This document shows, piece by piece, positions 41,240 through 49,642 of a stretch of 64,000 nucleotides of DNA (position 1 is the stretch's first letter; each line of letters opens with the position of its first letter). The notes beneath the pieces are model-generated. The model was not told the origin of the DNA. It saw nothing but the letters and a program-made list of their open reading frames with translations, and did no database searches. Source of the stretch: Streptomyces sp. TLI_235 (GTDB lineage Bacteria > Actinomycetota > Actinomycetes > Streptomycetales > Streptomycetaceae); the NCBI GenBank assembly GCA_002300355.1, contig NSGV01000001.1:1984001-2048000 (forward strand), read 5' to 3'. The position numbers were made by a program, and so were the translations under genes.

Positions 41240-41397
41240 TGGACAGCGACTTCAACGCGGACGAGGCCCTGCGCCGGGTCCGCGAATGCGCCAACCGGCT
41301 CGCCCAGCGCATCGAGCGCCACGCCGCCCGGCTGGCCGCGGAGCACGACCGCGACCGCACCGCTGCGGCGGCGCTCGGGGCCGGGGGTGTGCGGTGA
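41239..41397 (+). CDS. Very small helical protein (52 aa)
   Basis: ATG 41239 overlaps the WhiB stop and its own stop (41395-41397) overlaps the GTG of the next gene. The product, DSDFNADEALRRVRECANRL then AQRIERHAARLAAEHDRDRT, is a single amphipathic helix, probably a coiled coil. The coupling on both sides is the main support for its being real. Confidence 0.6.
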   Translation: MDSDFNADEALRRVRECANRLAQRIERHAARLAAEHDRDRTAAAALGAGGVR

Positions 41398-42230
41398 GGC
41401 ACACCCGGATGGACTTCCTGGCCTGGCTGGCCATGGGCGCCGCGGTGGTCGTCTCCGCGCACGGCGAGTGGGTGCTGGCCGTGCAGTGCGGCTTCCACCC
41501 GCTGGTCGCGGCCGGCCTGCCGCTCGCGCTGGACACCTACGCCATCCGCGCCCTGCGCGCCGGACGGGAGGTGTTCCTGCCCGTCCTCGGGATGATCGCC
41601 ACCAACGCCGCCGCACACCTGCTCGGCGCCAAGGTGCTCCACCCCGGCTGGCAGCTCATCGTCCTGGTGTCCGCCATCGCACCCCTGGTGCTGTGGCGCG
41701 TCCACGTCCTCCACGCCGCCGACACCACCACCAAACAGCCCGCCGCGGCCCCGGCCGCGCCGGTCGAACGGCCCGCGGTGGCACCCGTACCCGCAGCCGT
41801 ACCCGCCGATCCGACGCCCGTACCCGCAGTACCCGAGGCGTACCCGGCCCCCGTACCCGCCCCGGCGGTGGCTGCAGCGCCGGAGCCCGCTCTGGGGGTG
41901 GGGCCGGTGCGGGAGTTGGCGTTCCTGCCGCTCCCGGCTCGTCCCATCGTCACCCTTGCGGAGCCGAACGAGTGCCCACAGCCTGTGGACGCACCCGCCT
42001 TCGACGCCACCGAGCAGGCGGCCGATGGGGCCGATGACCTGCGTGAGGACCCGGCCGGGTGGGACGAGTTGGCGCCGGCCGCTGCGGCCGAGTTCGCCGA
42101 CCTGCTCGGCCGCGGTGACGTGCCGTCGGTGCGCACCCTGCGCGCCGAGTACGGGATCGGCCAGACCCGGGCCCAGCGGGTACAGGCCGCCCTCCGTTCC
42201 CTCGCCGCTGCCGACCGCGTCCCGGCCTGA
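41394..42230 (+). CDS. Spread (Spd)-type membrane protein, DUF2637-like
   Basis: A 278-aa protein. The N-terminal 110 residues form about four membrane helices (FLAWLAMGAAVVVSA, PLVAAGLPLALDTYAIRA, EVFLPVLGMIATNAAAHLL, LIVLVSAIAPLVLW) as in DUF2637/Spd proteins of Streptomyces plasmids. A proline-valine-alanine linker (about 120-165) follows, then a C-terminal HTH-like domain (VPSVRTLRAEYGIGQTRAQR). Spd proteins help the element spread through the mycelium after primary transfer. GTG 41394 overlaps the preceding stop. The linker is encoded by CGTACCCG repeats, noted separately. Confidence 0.82.
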   Translation: MRHTRMDFLAWLAMGAAVVVSAHGEWVLAVQCGFHPLVAAGLPLALDTYAIRALRAGREVFLPVLGMIATNAAAHLLGAKVLHPGWQLIVLVSAIAPLVLWRVHVLHAADTTTKQPAAAPAAPVERPAVAPVPAAVPADPTPVPAVPEAYPAPVPAPAVAAAPEPALGVGPVRELAFLPLPARPIVTLAEPNECPQPVDAPAFDATEQAADGADDLREDPAGWDELAPAAAAEFADLLGRGDVPSVRTLRAEYGIGQTRAQRVQAALRSLAAADRVPA

Positions 42231-42341
42231 CCCCGACCGCGCCCCTTCCTTGCCCGGCCTATGGGTACGCGGGCGGCCCGCGTACCCGCCCGTCGCGCGC
42301 CTCGCGGGTACGGCGGGTACGCCCCGCCCGGCCCGTACCCG
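41786..42341. repeat. Array of CGTACCCG octamers (both orientations), candidate clt
   Basis: Eleven copies of CGTACCCG or its complement, two of them with a mismatched end base, lie at 41786, 41798, 41819, 41828, 41839, 41852, 42262, 42281, 42305, 42314 and 42334. A near-perfect 25-bp palindrome spans 42263-42287. The first six are within the Spd linker region and the rest are in the gap after that gene. FtsK-like TraB proteins of Streptomyces bind arrays of 8-bp repeats at the transfer locus. Confidence 0.65.
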
Positions 42342-42389
42342 CCGCCGTCCTTCCTGCCTTCCCTCTGCGACCCGACGGAGCAATCCACC

Positions 42390-42629
42390 GTGCCCGAAAA
42401 CACCACCCACGCCGCCGTGCAGCCCGTCCTCTACTCCTGGCTGATCACCCTTCAGTTCAGGATCGGCGGCGGCTTCGGCGTCCTCACCACCGAGGGCACC
42501 ATCCCCATCACCCCGGGCGCCAGCCGCACCCGCGCCTACCGCAACATCCGCGCCGAACTCACCCTGCAGAACCCCGACCTGGAGCAGGCCAACGTCCTGT
42601 TCTTCTCGCTCGACCCCGACCGGCTCTGA
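42390..42629 (+). CDS. Small AICE protein of unknown function (79 aa)
   Basis: GTG 42390 begins PENTTHAAVQPVLYSWLITL, and the product continues QFRIGGGFGVLTTEGTIPIT. It looks like a small beta protein with no recognised family. It ends 17 bp before the next Spd-type gene. The open frame upstream of 42390 is repeat DNA and not coding. Confidence 0.62.
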   Translation: MPENTTHAAVQPVLYSWLITLQFRIGGGFGVLTTEGTIPITPGASRTRAYRNIRAELTLQNPDLEQANVLFFSLDPDRL

Positions 42630-42646
42630 CCCTGAGGGAGACCGAC

Positions 42647-44182
42647 GTGTCCGACACCACCACGACCGTGGTCGAGGTCGCCCCGGCGCCCCCGACCACC
42701 ACACCCACACCCCCCGACAAGCCCGCCAAGTCCGCCGCCCCGGTCGCGGCGGCGGTGCCGGGGCTGCCGCTGGCGGTGGCCGCCGCGAACACCGCGGGCG
42801 GCCTCACCGCCGGCGCCCTCGCCCTCGGCGGCCCGGCCACCCTCGCCACCGCCGGTGCTGTCGCCGGGGCGGCCGCGGTCGGTGCCCTGGGCCGCCGCGC
42901 CCGCGCCAACCGGGCCCGCACCCGGCAGGCCACCCCCCTCCACCACACCCCGCGGCAGGCTGGGAACCGTGGGGCGGCCCGGCCGGCGCCGCTCGGTTCC
43001 GTCCCGCAGGCCCGCCGCGCCGGCAGTGCCGCTGCCTGGACCGGTCGGCCGATGCCCGGTAGCGGTAGCGGCCCGGCACGGAGCGGGACCGCCGCCCGTG
43101 CCCATCGCGCGACTGACGCACCGAGCGTGACGGCCCCTCGGCAGCGCCCGGTCGCGGCCGGCACGGGCCGGGGGTCGGCGGGTCCGGCGTTCACGCTGGC
43201 CAAGGCCGCCCGGACCGCTGCGCGCGGCGGTACCGGGGCCGGTGCGGCGGGGCGGTGGCCTCTTCCGTCCCCGCAGCGCGCCGCGAAGGCCGAGGCGAGG
43301 ACGGCCCGGAACCTGGCCAAGGGCCACGCGAAGGCGATGCGCCGGGCCGGGATCGACCCCGCCACCGGCGCCGCCAAGCCCGGTAAGCCCGGTAAGGGCT
43401 TGGCCGAGCTGCGGGCGGCGACGCCGGAGCAGGCCAAGAAACTGCGGCGCTCGGCGTGGCGGTACCGGGCCCGGATGGCCGCCGCCGGGCTGGCGACGGG
43501 CCTGGTCGGCGCGGCGTCGGTGGCGGCGTTCAACTGGCGCCACCCCGGCCGGGTCACCTCGCACATGCGCCGCACCTGGCAGCGCCTCGCCACCCGCGCC
43601 CGCGCGGCCCGGGAGGCCCGCGACGCCGCCATCCTCGGCGGCGCCGCTGGCACGCCGGACGCCTCCGGGGTGCCGGTCCCGGCGGAGAGCGTCCAGCAGC
43701 CCGGCACCACCTCGGCCGCTTCGGCTCTTAAGAGCAGGACCGCCCCCGCCCTGGCAAAGGCCGGTCGGGTGGCGGCCCGGATCAGCATCGGCAAGCCCAC
43801 TGTTCAGGAGGCCACCGTGTCCGACCAGCAGTCCACCGTCCCCGCGTTCTCGCTCTCGTCGGCGGCGGACGTGATGCTCCAGGCCGCGTCCACGTTCGAC
43901 CCCGAGCACATGACCGAGTTCGGCGTCCTCGCCGACGACCTCCCGGTCGCGTTCGCCACCATCCAGGAGGTCCTGCGCGTGCTGGCCGAGCAGGGCCGCG
44001 AGAGCCTGCCGCTCGACCCGGTCGTCTCCGAGGAGATCGCGCAGGGCTACCAGGCCATGGGCCGGGTCGTCTCCGCGCTGGAGAACGTCGCCCCGGTGTT
44101 CCGGCAGGCCCACGCCGACGACCTGGAGCGCAACGAGAACCCGCGCAACGGCCTGGAGGCCGAGCGCAAGTGGAACGTCTGA
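42647..44182 (+). CDS. Large Spd/transfer-associated membrane protein
   Basis: A 511-aa protein. A Thr/Pro-rich start is followed by hydrophobic stretches (about 32-85; VAAAVPGLPLAVAAANTAGG, then ALALGGPATLATAGAVAGAA). Next come a long Arg/Ala/Gly-rich basic section, a further membrane segment (about 285-305; MAAAGLATGLVGAASVAAF) and a C-terminal helical domain from about 400 (FSLSSAADVMLQAASTFDPE). This architecture recurs directly upstream of tra genes on Streptomyces conjugative elements. The role is probably in transfer or spread at the membrane. GTG 42647 follows GAGGGAG. Confidence 0.75.
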   Translation: MSDTTTTVVEVAPAPPTTTPTPPDKPAKSAAPVAAAVPGLPLAVAAANTAGGLTAGALALGGPATLATAGAVAGAAAVGALGRRARANRARTRQATPLHHTPRQAGNRGAARPAPLGSVPQARRAGSAAAWTGRPMPGSGSGPARSGTAARAHRATDAPSVTAPRQRPVAAGTGRGSAGPAFTLAKAARTAARGGTGAGAAGRWPLPSPQRAAKAEARTARNLAKGHAKAMRRAGIDPATGAAKPGKPGKGLAELRAATPEQAKKLRRSAWRYRARMAAAGLATGLVGAASVAAFNWRHPGRVTSHMRRTWQRLATRARAAREARDAAILGGAAGTPDASGVPVPAESVQQPGTTSAASALKSRTAPALAKAGRVAARISIGKPTVQEATVSDQQSTVPAFSLSSAADVMLQAASTFDPEHMTEFGVLADDLPVAFATIQEVLRVLAEQGRESLPLDPVVSEEIAQGYQAMGRVVSALENVAPVFRQAHADDLERNENPRNGLEAERKWNV

Positions 44183-44210
44183 CCGGCCAACAGCACCGGT
44201 CATCCCCTTC

Positions 44211-44239
44211 CGGGCCGCCCACCGCTGGTGGGCGGCCCG
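44211..44239 (+). terminator. Hairpin between Spd-type gene and tra
   Basis: A perfect 13-bp stem (44211-44223 with 44227-44239) around GCT. It may attenuate transcription into the tra gene, which starts 30 bp on. Confidence 0.65.
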
Positions 44240-44268
44240 GCCCCTTCCCGCCGCGGAGGAACCGCCCC

Positions 44269-46398
44269 ATGACCATCCGCAAGAGCAAGAACCCGCCCCC
44301 GTTCACGATCGACTGGAAGGCCGGCCACGGCGTGCTGTCCGGCACCGTCAACGGCACCTTCGGCACGCTCACCACCGCCAGCCTCGGCCACGCCACCGGC
44401 ATGCCCGCCGGCTGGGCCCTGGCTGCCGGTGCCGCCGGTGCCCTTGGCGCTTCGTTCGCCGCGGCCCGGAAGCGGCTGACCGCCGCCACCACGACGTTTC
44501 GCGCGACCTGCTGGCTCACCGCCGGCGGCTGGACGTCCTGGGCGATCGCCCACGGCGGGCCCTTCACCTGGCCCCACCTCGGCAGTCTCGCCGTGGCCGG
44601 GATCGCCGCCGGCACCCTCGCGCCGGTCCTGGCCGGGCACGAGCAGGTCGAGCAGGAGGCCCGCCGGCACCTGCTGCTGATCGGCGCCCGCCGGCAGATG
44701 GCCGCCGACTGGACCGACCGCATCAAGCGCGTCTGCGGCGTCGATGTGGTGGTGCTCGGCATCGAGCACTGGCCGTCCGGCGCCGGATACACCCTCGAAC
44801 TCGAACTCCCCGAGGGCGGCACCACCCGACGCGCCATCACCGACCGAGTGGAAGCGCTCGGCTCCGACCTCGACCTGCCCGAGGGCTGCGGCCTCACCAC
44901 CTCGCCCGGCATCTCCCGGCGCCGGGTGCTGGTCATGGTGACCACCAAGTCCCTGGCCGGGGTGAAGATCCAGTTCCCCGTGGACGAGCTGTCCGAGACC
45001 ACGACGGTGAACAACCCGGTCCCGGTCGGCCTGCTCTCGGACGGGGCGCGGGCCGAGTTGGACCTGCGGCAGGCATCCACGATCGTCACCGGCCCCACCG
45101 GCTCCGGCAAGACGAACTGGCTGCACACCCTGATCGCCCTGCTCAACCAGACCAACGACACCCTGGTCTGGGTGATCGACCTCAACGCCGGATCGATCGG
45201 CCTGCCCTGGCTCAACGCCTGGCGTGACGCCCAGATCCAGCGCCAGGGTTCCCGCTGGGCCAATGCGGACATCCCCGTGCCGGGCGTCGACTGGGTCGCG
45301 TCCACCCCGGCGGAGGCCAAGCGGATGCTGGACGCGGCGGTGCGGATCGCCAAGCGCCGCAAGACCGCCTACCAGGACGCCATGCGCGACGCCAACGACG
45401 ACAAGCTCCCCGTCGGCCCGGACATCCCCGAGATCGTCATCGTCATGGACGAGGGCGCCGAGGTCGCCGCCACCCGCGAAGCCCGCGCCGTCCTCGCCGG
45501 CATCTCCGAGGTGATCCGGATCGCCCGCGCCATGGCCATCCGGGCCGTCGTCTCGGTGCTGCGGGTCACCCAGGACGTCATGCCCGACCCGCTGGTCCGC
45601 AAGATGGCCTCCAACCGCGTCGCGACGGGGGCGTTCGAGGACTCCGAGCTCGGCCACCTCTTCGGCTGGCGCGCCCTGCGCGCCGAGGACAGCTTCGACG
45701 GGCCCGGCTCGCTGCTGGTCGGCACCGAGGGCAAGCAGCCCGCCAAGGGCCGCCAGTGGCGCATCACCCCCGCCCAGATCGAGGACGTCTGCGCCCTCAC
45801 CGCCCACCGCCGCCCCCAGCTCGACGCCCCGTCGCGGGAGGCGGCCGGCCCCGACTACACCAACCGGTGGCTACTGGAACGCTGCGGCCACCTCTGGAGC
45901 GAGCCCACCCCGGTCCCGGCCGGCGGCCCGGCCCCGGCACCCGCCGGGGCCGGCACGGCGCCGGGCGAGGCGGAGCGGGAGCTGAACACCGGTCCGCTGC
46001 CCGGCGGGTGGAAGCACACCGCCCACTGGGACCAGGCCCCGGCCGTCGATCCGGACGACCTGGAGTCGATCTGGCTGCTGCCCCCGGCGGACGAGCCCGG
46101 CACCGGCGGCGCCAGCGCGACGGACTGGTCCGACCCGTCCACCTGGACCAGCGGCCGCGAGACCACCGCCACAGAGGAGCCCGGTGCGAAGGACGCTGCG
46201 CTCGCCCTGCTGGTCGCCGCCGGCCCCGAGGGCACCGGCGCCTCCGCCATGGAACGCGCGCTGAAGGACAGCTTCGGCACCCGCCGGCCCGTGCTGCAGA
46301 ACTGGCTCAAGGCATGGGTCGAGTCCGGTGAGGCCGTGCGGACCGGCGAGGGCAGCAAGGCCCGCTACGTCCACCGCAGCCACGCCGCCGGCGCCTGA
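44269..46398 (+). CDS. FtsK/SpoIIIE-type conjugative DNA translocase (TraSA/TraB-like)
   Basis: A 709-aa translocase. Two N-terminal membrane helices lie at about 40-115 (GWALAAGAAGALGASFAAA and LGSLAVAGIAAGTLAPVLAG). The motor has Walker A STIVTGPTGSGKTNWLHTLI (about 272-290) and Walker B EIVIVMDEGAEVAATREARA. After a proline-rich linker, the C-terminus has a winged-helix domain (ALLVAAGPEGTGASAMERAL and onward) of the kind that reads repeats in TraB. It would pump double-stranded DNA between mycelia as the only essential conjugation protein. ATG 44269 with GCGGAGGA was chosen. Repeat arrays flank the gene on both sides. Confidence 0.92.
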   Translation: MTIRKSKNPPPFTIDWKAGHGVLSGTVNGTFGTLTTASLGHATGMPAGWALAAGAAGALGASFAAARKRLTAATTTFRATCWLTAGGWTSWAIAHGGPFTWPHLGSLAVAGIAAGTLAPVLAGHEQVEQEARRHLLLIGARRQMAADWTDRIKRVCGVDVVVLGIEHWPSGAGYTLELELPEGGTTRRAITDRVEALGSDLDLPEGCGLTTSPGISRRRVLVMVTTKSLAGVKIQFPVDELSETTTVNNPVPVGLLSDGARAELDLRQASTIVTGPTGSGKTNWLHTLIALLNQTNDTLVWVIDLNAGSIGLPWLNAWRDAQIQRQGSRWANADIPVPGVDWVASTPAEAKRMLDAAVRIAKRRKTAYQDAMRDANDDKLPVGPDIPEIVIVMDEGAEVAATREARAVLAGISEVIRIARAMAIRAVVSVLRVTQDVMPDPLVRKMASNRVATGAFEDSELGHLFGWRALRAEDSFDGPGSLLVGTEGKQPAKGRQWRITPAQIEDVCALTAHRRPQLDAPSREAAGPDYTNRWLLERCGHLWSEPTPVPAGGPAPAPAGAGTAPGEAERELNTGPLPGGWKHTAHWDQAPAVDPDDLESIWLLPPADEPGTGGASATDWSDPSTWTSGRETTATEEPGAKDAALALLVAAGPEGTGASAMERALKDSFGTRRPVLQNWLKAWVESGEAVRTGEGSKARYVHRSHAAGA

Positions 46399-46484
46399 CC
46401 GGACGGCCGCCTGTCACCCCACCCCGGGAAGGGGGCTTCGGGCCCGCCCACGGGCTGTCATCCCCCTGCCTGACCTGCGGATTA

Positions 46485-46548
46485 CAGGTGACAGACAGGT
46501 GACAGGCGACAGGTGACAGACAGGCCCGATGACAGGCCGCATGACAGG
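46485..46548 (+). repeat. Direct repeats of TGACAG downstream of tra
   Basis: Five TGACAG units and one CGACAG variant lie within 64 bp, most extended as (G/A)TGACAG(G/A), with further inverted CTGTCA copies near 46411 and 46455. The array sits between the tra stop and the next small gene. It is a second candidate recognition array for the Tra protein, or an operator. Confidence 0.6.
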
Positions 46549-46624
46549 CACCACGGCCCTGCCCGGACGCTCTGGGCGGGGCCGCCCGCACCCCGCACCC
46601 GATGCCCGGAAAGGGGCCCTGCTC

Positions 46625-46813
46625 GTGATCGTCTCGATCAGCTTGACCGTCCTGTTCGCCATCGCCAGCGTCCTGCTGATCCGCGGCCGACGGGTCTCCC
46701 TGCCCACCGCCGGAGCGCTCTGGCTGTCCGGCTTCACCCTCGCCTCCACCGGCGCCGCCGGACCCGTCAACACCTTCCTGACCGCCCTGGTCGCCCTCAT
46801 CACCCACCACTAG
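46625..46813 (+). CDS. Small two-helix membrane protein (62 aa), Spd-like
   Basis: GTG 46625 (after GGAAAGGGG) gives IVSISLTVLFAIASVLLIRG, then SLPTAGALWLSGFTLASTG and FLTALVALITHH: two membrane helices with a short basic turn. It resembles the tiny hydrophobic proteins that accompany tra genes on Streptomyces elements. Starting at 46529 would add a repeat-encoded, non-hydrophobic leader. Confidence 0.62.
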   Translation: MIVSISLTVLFAIASVLLIRGRRVSLPTAGALWLSGFTLASTGAAGPVNTFLTALVALITHH

Positions 46814-46836
46814 CCCGAGAGCAGGAGAGCACCGCC

Positions 46837-47256
46837 TTGGACCACCAGCCCTATGCGCCTGCGCCGGTGCTCTACACCGCCGACGGCCACCCCCTCTACA
46901 CCGCACCGCCGCAGACGGCCCCGATCGCCGTGTACCGGACCACGCCCTCTGCGTCCCTGACGCATCAGCAGGCCGCGGTCCCGGTCGAACCCGCCTCCGT
47001 CTACCTGCCGACCCCGGCCACGGTGGCGGGTCGGGACGTGTGGCCCGCACGGCTGCTCGCCGGCGGGATCGGCGCCGGCGCCGCCGGCATCGGACTCGGC
47101 TTCCTGTTCCAGGCCATCGCGGCCGCCACCACCGGGCTCGGCCTGCTCGCCGCCGTCCTCGCCCTCATCTGGCTCCTCAAGAACACCGGGAGCGGCGGGG
47201 GCGGACGGGGCGGCGCCGTGAACCTGTCGGTCAACGTCTCCAACCGCAACCGCTGA
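46837..47256 (+). CDS. Membrane protein of the transfer module (139 aa)
   Basis: TTG 46837 follows GCAGGAGAG. The N-terminal 70 residues are Pro/Tyr/Thr-rich and hydrophilic. Two membrane helices follow (about 72-120; ARLLAGGIGAGAAGIGLGFL and GLGLLAAVLALIWLL), then a Gly-rich tail ending NLSVNVSNRNR. It is a Spd-type protein by position and architecture; no enzymatic motif is seen. Confidence 0.65.
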   Translation: MDHQPYAPAPVLYTADGHPLYTAPPQTAPIAVYRTTPSASLTHQQAAVPVEPASVYLPTPATVAGRDVWPARLLAGGIGAGAAGIGLGFLFQAIAAATTGLGLLAAVLALIWLLKNTGSGGGGRGGAVNLSVNVSNRNR

Positions 47257-47379
47257 TCCGGCCTGTGCCGACCGGCCGTGCCGCCCGCGCCACCGCCGCC
47301 ACCAGCGGCCGACGCGCGGGCGGTGCGGGGGACGGGCAGACCCGCTCCCGACACCACCGAGCGCCCCTGGGAGGGCACC

Positions 47380-47853
47380 GTGTCCGTGGGAGAGACCCCG
47401 ATCACCGTCGTCGGCAACCTCACCGACGACCCCGAACTGCGCTTCACCCCCGCCGGGGTGGCAATGGCCCGCTTCACCATCGCCTCCACCCCGCGCACCT
47501 GGGACAAGACCAGCGGGCAGTGGAAGGACGGCACCGCGCTGTTCCTGCGCACCACCGCCTGGCGCGAGACCGCCGAACACGCCGCCGACACCCTCACCAA
47601 GGGCATGCGCGTGGTCGCCACCGGCCGCCTCGTCCAGCACAACTGGCAGACCCCCGAGGGCGAGAACCGCTCCATGCTCGGCCTCGACCTCGACGACATC
47701 GGCCCCAGCCTCAAGTTCGCCACCGCCACAGTCACCAAGACCCAGCGCACCGGTGCCCCCGGCCCGGCCCCGGTCACCGACGACCCGTGGACCGCCGCGA
47801 GGACCGCCCCCGCCCCCGGCGGCGCCGCGCCCACCGCGGAACCCCCGTTCTAA
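47380..47853 (+). CDS. ssb: Single-stranded DNA-binding protein
   Basis: A 157-aa SSB. The OB-fold starts with TPITVVGNLTDDPELRFTPA and includes VAMARFTIASTPRTWDK, LFLRTTAWRETAEHAADTLT and KGMRVVATGRLVQHNWQTPE. The tail is Pro/Ala-rich and ends PTAEPPF, keeping the P-P-F end but not the acidic D-D-D-I-P-F of chromosomal SSBs. GTG 47380 follows GGGAGGG. It would coat single strands during element replication. Confidence 0.93.
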   Translation: MSVGETPITVVGNLTDDPELRFTPAGVAMARFTIASTPRTWDKTSGQWKDGTALFLRTTAWRETAEHAADTLTKGMRVVATGRLVQHNWQTPEGENRSMLGLDLDDIGPSLKFATATVTKTQRTGAPGPAPVTDDPWTAARTAPAPGGAAPTAEPPF

Positions 47854-47878
47854 CCGGGCCCGGTCCGAGCAGCGCAAA

Positions 47879-47926
47879 GCCCCGCAGCAGCCGACTGTTC
47901 TTGGCAGAGAGCGGCTGCTGCGGGGC
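47879..47926 (+). terminator. Terminator after ssb
   Basis: A 15-bp perfect stem (47879-47893 with 47912-47926) with an 18-nt loop, 26 bp after the ssb stop. Confidence 0.7.
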
Positions 47927-47961
47927 CGTCCAGTCCGTACGAGACGAACCAGGACACCAGC

Positions 47962-48558
47962 ATGCCCGAGTTCACCACCCGCACGCTCGCCCTCACCGAC
48001 GACAAGACCGACAAGGCCCGGGCGTCCGACGGCCGCTCCCGCTTCGGCGTCTACCTCGCCAACAACGCCCACCTGCTCCACGACTCCGGCGACCCGCTCA
48101 CCCCGGCCGAATTCGCCCGCGCCACCTGGCGAATCGCCACCGCCCCGGTCATGGCCCCCGGCTACGTCCACCTCCGACCCGACCTCCACAACATCACCCT
48201 GGTCGCCCCGGACGAGGACACCGACGACCTGGCCCTGCGGATCGAGGTCCCCTTGCGGCACCGCGCCCTGGCCACCTGGCCCGCCCGCATGACCGCCGAC
48301 TGGCAGCCGGACCCGTGGGCCACCGGACGCGCCGGCTTCACCGCCCTCGCCCGGCCCGACCGCGCCGACCGCACCGCCCTGCTCCTGACCGCCACCGTCC
48401 TCGTCCCGGTCCCCGCCGGCCTGCTGACCGCCCCGGCCGGCACCCGGCCGGGCCCGGAGATGACCCGGCAGGCCAAGCAGACCGTCACCGCCCTGGTCGG
48501 CCACGCGAACGCGCACGCCCACCTGGTCAACGACCTCACCGCCGGGGCCCTGCGGTGA
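47962..48558 (+). CDS. AICE hypothetical protein (198 aa)
   Basis: ATG 47962 gives PEFTTRTLALTDDKTDKARA, then GRSRFGVYLANNAHLLHDSG. It is a soluble protein rich in Ala, Thr and Asp, with no recognised domain. Its stop overlaps the GTG of the methyltransferase-like gene, so it begins a unit of three overlapping genes upstream of the primase gene. Confidence 0.65.
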   Translation: MPEFTTRTLALTDDKTDKARASDGRSRFGVYLANNAHLLHDSGDPLTPAEFARATWRIATAPVMAPGYVHLRPDLHNITLVAPDEDTDDLALRIEVPLRHRALATWPARMTADWQPDPWATGRAGFTALARPDRADRTALLLTATVLVPVPAGLLTAPAGTRPGPEMTRQAKQTVTALVGHANAHAHLVNDLTAGALR

Positions 48559-49274
48559 GCCCGGCCGCCTGGCCGGTCGCGCCCCGGCCCGCCGCCTCAT
48601 GGCTGCCCGCCGTGCCGTGGAACGGCCTGACCGTGCTGGACGGCTACTGCTGCCAGGGCGGCGCCGGCATGGGCTACCACCTCGCCGGATACCGCGTCCT
48701 CGGCATCGACCTCCACCCCCAGCCCCGCTACCCCTTCGCGTTCATCCAGGCCGACGCCGTCGCCTTCATCACCGGGCACGGGCACCGCTTCGGCTTCGTG
48801 CACGCCTCCCCGCCCTGCCAGCACTACAGCGGCACCCAGCGCATCCAGGGCAACGAGCACCCCGACCTGATCGCCCCCACCCGCACCGCGCTGGAGAGCA
48901 CGGGGCGGCCGTGGGTGATCGAGAACGTCGCCGGCGCCCGCCACGAGCTCCGCGACCCGGTCATGCTCTGCGGGGCCATGCTCGGCCTGGAGACCTACCG
49001 GCACCGGTACTTCGAGACCGGCGGCTTCACCCTCACCCCGCCCGCACACCCCTGCCATGCGGTGCCGCAGGCGAAGATGGGCCGCCCCGTCCCGCCCGGC
49101 CACTTCGGCCAGTTCGTCGGCAACTTCTCCGGCGTCCCCCTCGCCCGCCGCGTCATGCACGTCCCGTGGATGAACCGAGACGGCATCCGCGAGTCCATCC
49201 CGCCCGCCTACACCGAACTGATCGGCCGCCAGGCCGCCCAGCAGATCCTCAACCCGGCCGGGGCGGCGGCGTGA
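48555..49274 (+). CDS. Phage/AICE-type DNA cytosine methyltransferase-like protein
   Basis: A 239-aa protein with GLTVLDGYCCQGGAGMGYHL (motif I), VHASPPCQHYSGTQRI (motif IV, Pro-Cys) and PWVIENVAGAR (motif VI, E-N-V). RHRYFET stands in the motif VIII region, and there is no clear motif X or large target-recognition domain. It resembles compact C5-methyltransferases that phages and AICEs carry beside replication genes, perhaps to evade host restriction. GTG 48555 overlaps the preceding stop. It lacks a nuclease partner. Confidence 0.82.
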   Translation: MSPAAWPVAPRPAASWLPAVPWNGLTVLDGYCCQGGAGMGYHLAGYRVLGIDLHPQPRYPFAFIQADAVAFITGHGHRFGFVHASPPCQHYSGTQRIQGNEHPDLIAPTRTALESTGRPWVIENVAGARHELRDPVMLCGAMLGLETYRHRYFETGGFTLTPPAHPCHAVPQAKMGRPVPPGHFGQFVGNFSGVPLARRVMHVPWMNRDGIRESIPPAYTELIGRQAAQQILNPAGAAA

Positions 49275-49633
49275 CCGGCCGCACCCCGCCCCTCGGCGAG
49301 ACGAGCGGCCTGTGGCAGGCCGTGATGGCCGCCGCCGCAGGCCGCTGCCAGTGCCGCGGCGCCTGCGGCAAGAACCACGCCAGGGACGGCGGGCGCTGCA
49401 AGCGCGAGCACGGCGGCTACCAGCAGCACCACGGCGGCGGCACCGTCCGCCTCCTCGCCGCACCCGCCGACCCCGCCAACCTGCTGCTGCCCCCGCACCG
49501 CACCGCCGCCCTGCCCAAACAGGCCCTCGCCGCGTGGTGCCCGGCCTGCCACGACGCCGCCCGCATCCTCGCCCGCCGCCACCAGCGCACCACCGAGCCG
49601 ACCGCCGGGCCGGACGCCCTCTTCGACCTCTGA
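49271..49633 (+). CDS. Cys-rich zinc-binding protein, HNH-like (120 aa)
   Basis: GTG 49271 overlaps the methyltransferase-like stop. The protein has CQCRGACGKNHARDGGRCKR and a later WCPACHDAARIL, two groups of cysteines suited to a zinc ribbon. The H-rich middle (REHGGYQQHHGG) recalls HNH-type folds, but no complete HNH signature is present. It is likely a nucleic-acid-binding accessory protein; function unknown. Confidence 0.6.
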   Translation: MTGRTPPLGETSGLWQAVMAAAAGRCQCRGACGKNHARDGGRCKREHGGYQQHHGGGTVRLLAAPADPANLLLPPHRTAALPKQALAAWCPACHDAARILARRHQRTTEPTAGPDALFDL

Positions 49634-49642
49634 CCTGCCGCG

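Noticed and set aside
41786..42341. CRISPR array
   Set aside because: The repeats are 8 bp, irregularly spaced and in both orientations; no CRISPR-type repeat-spacer pattern or cas gene occurs in the window.
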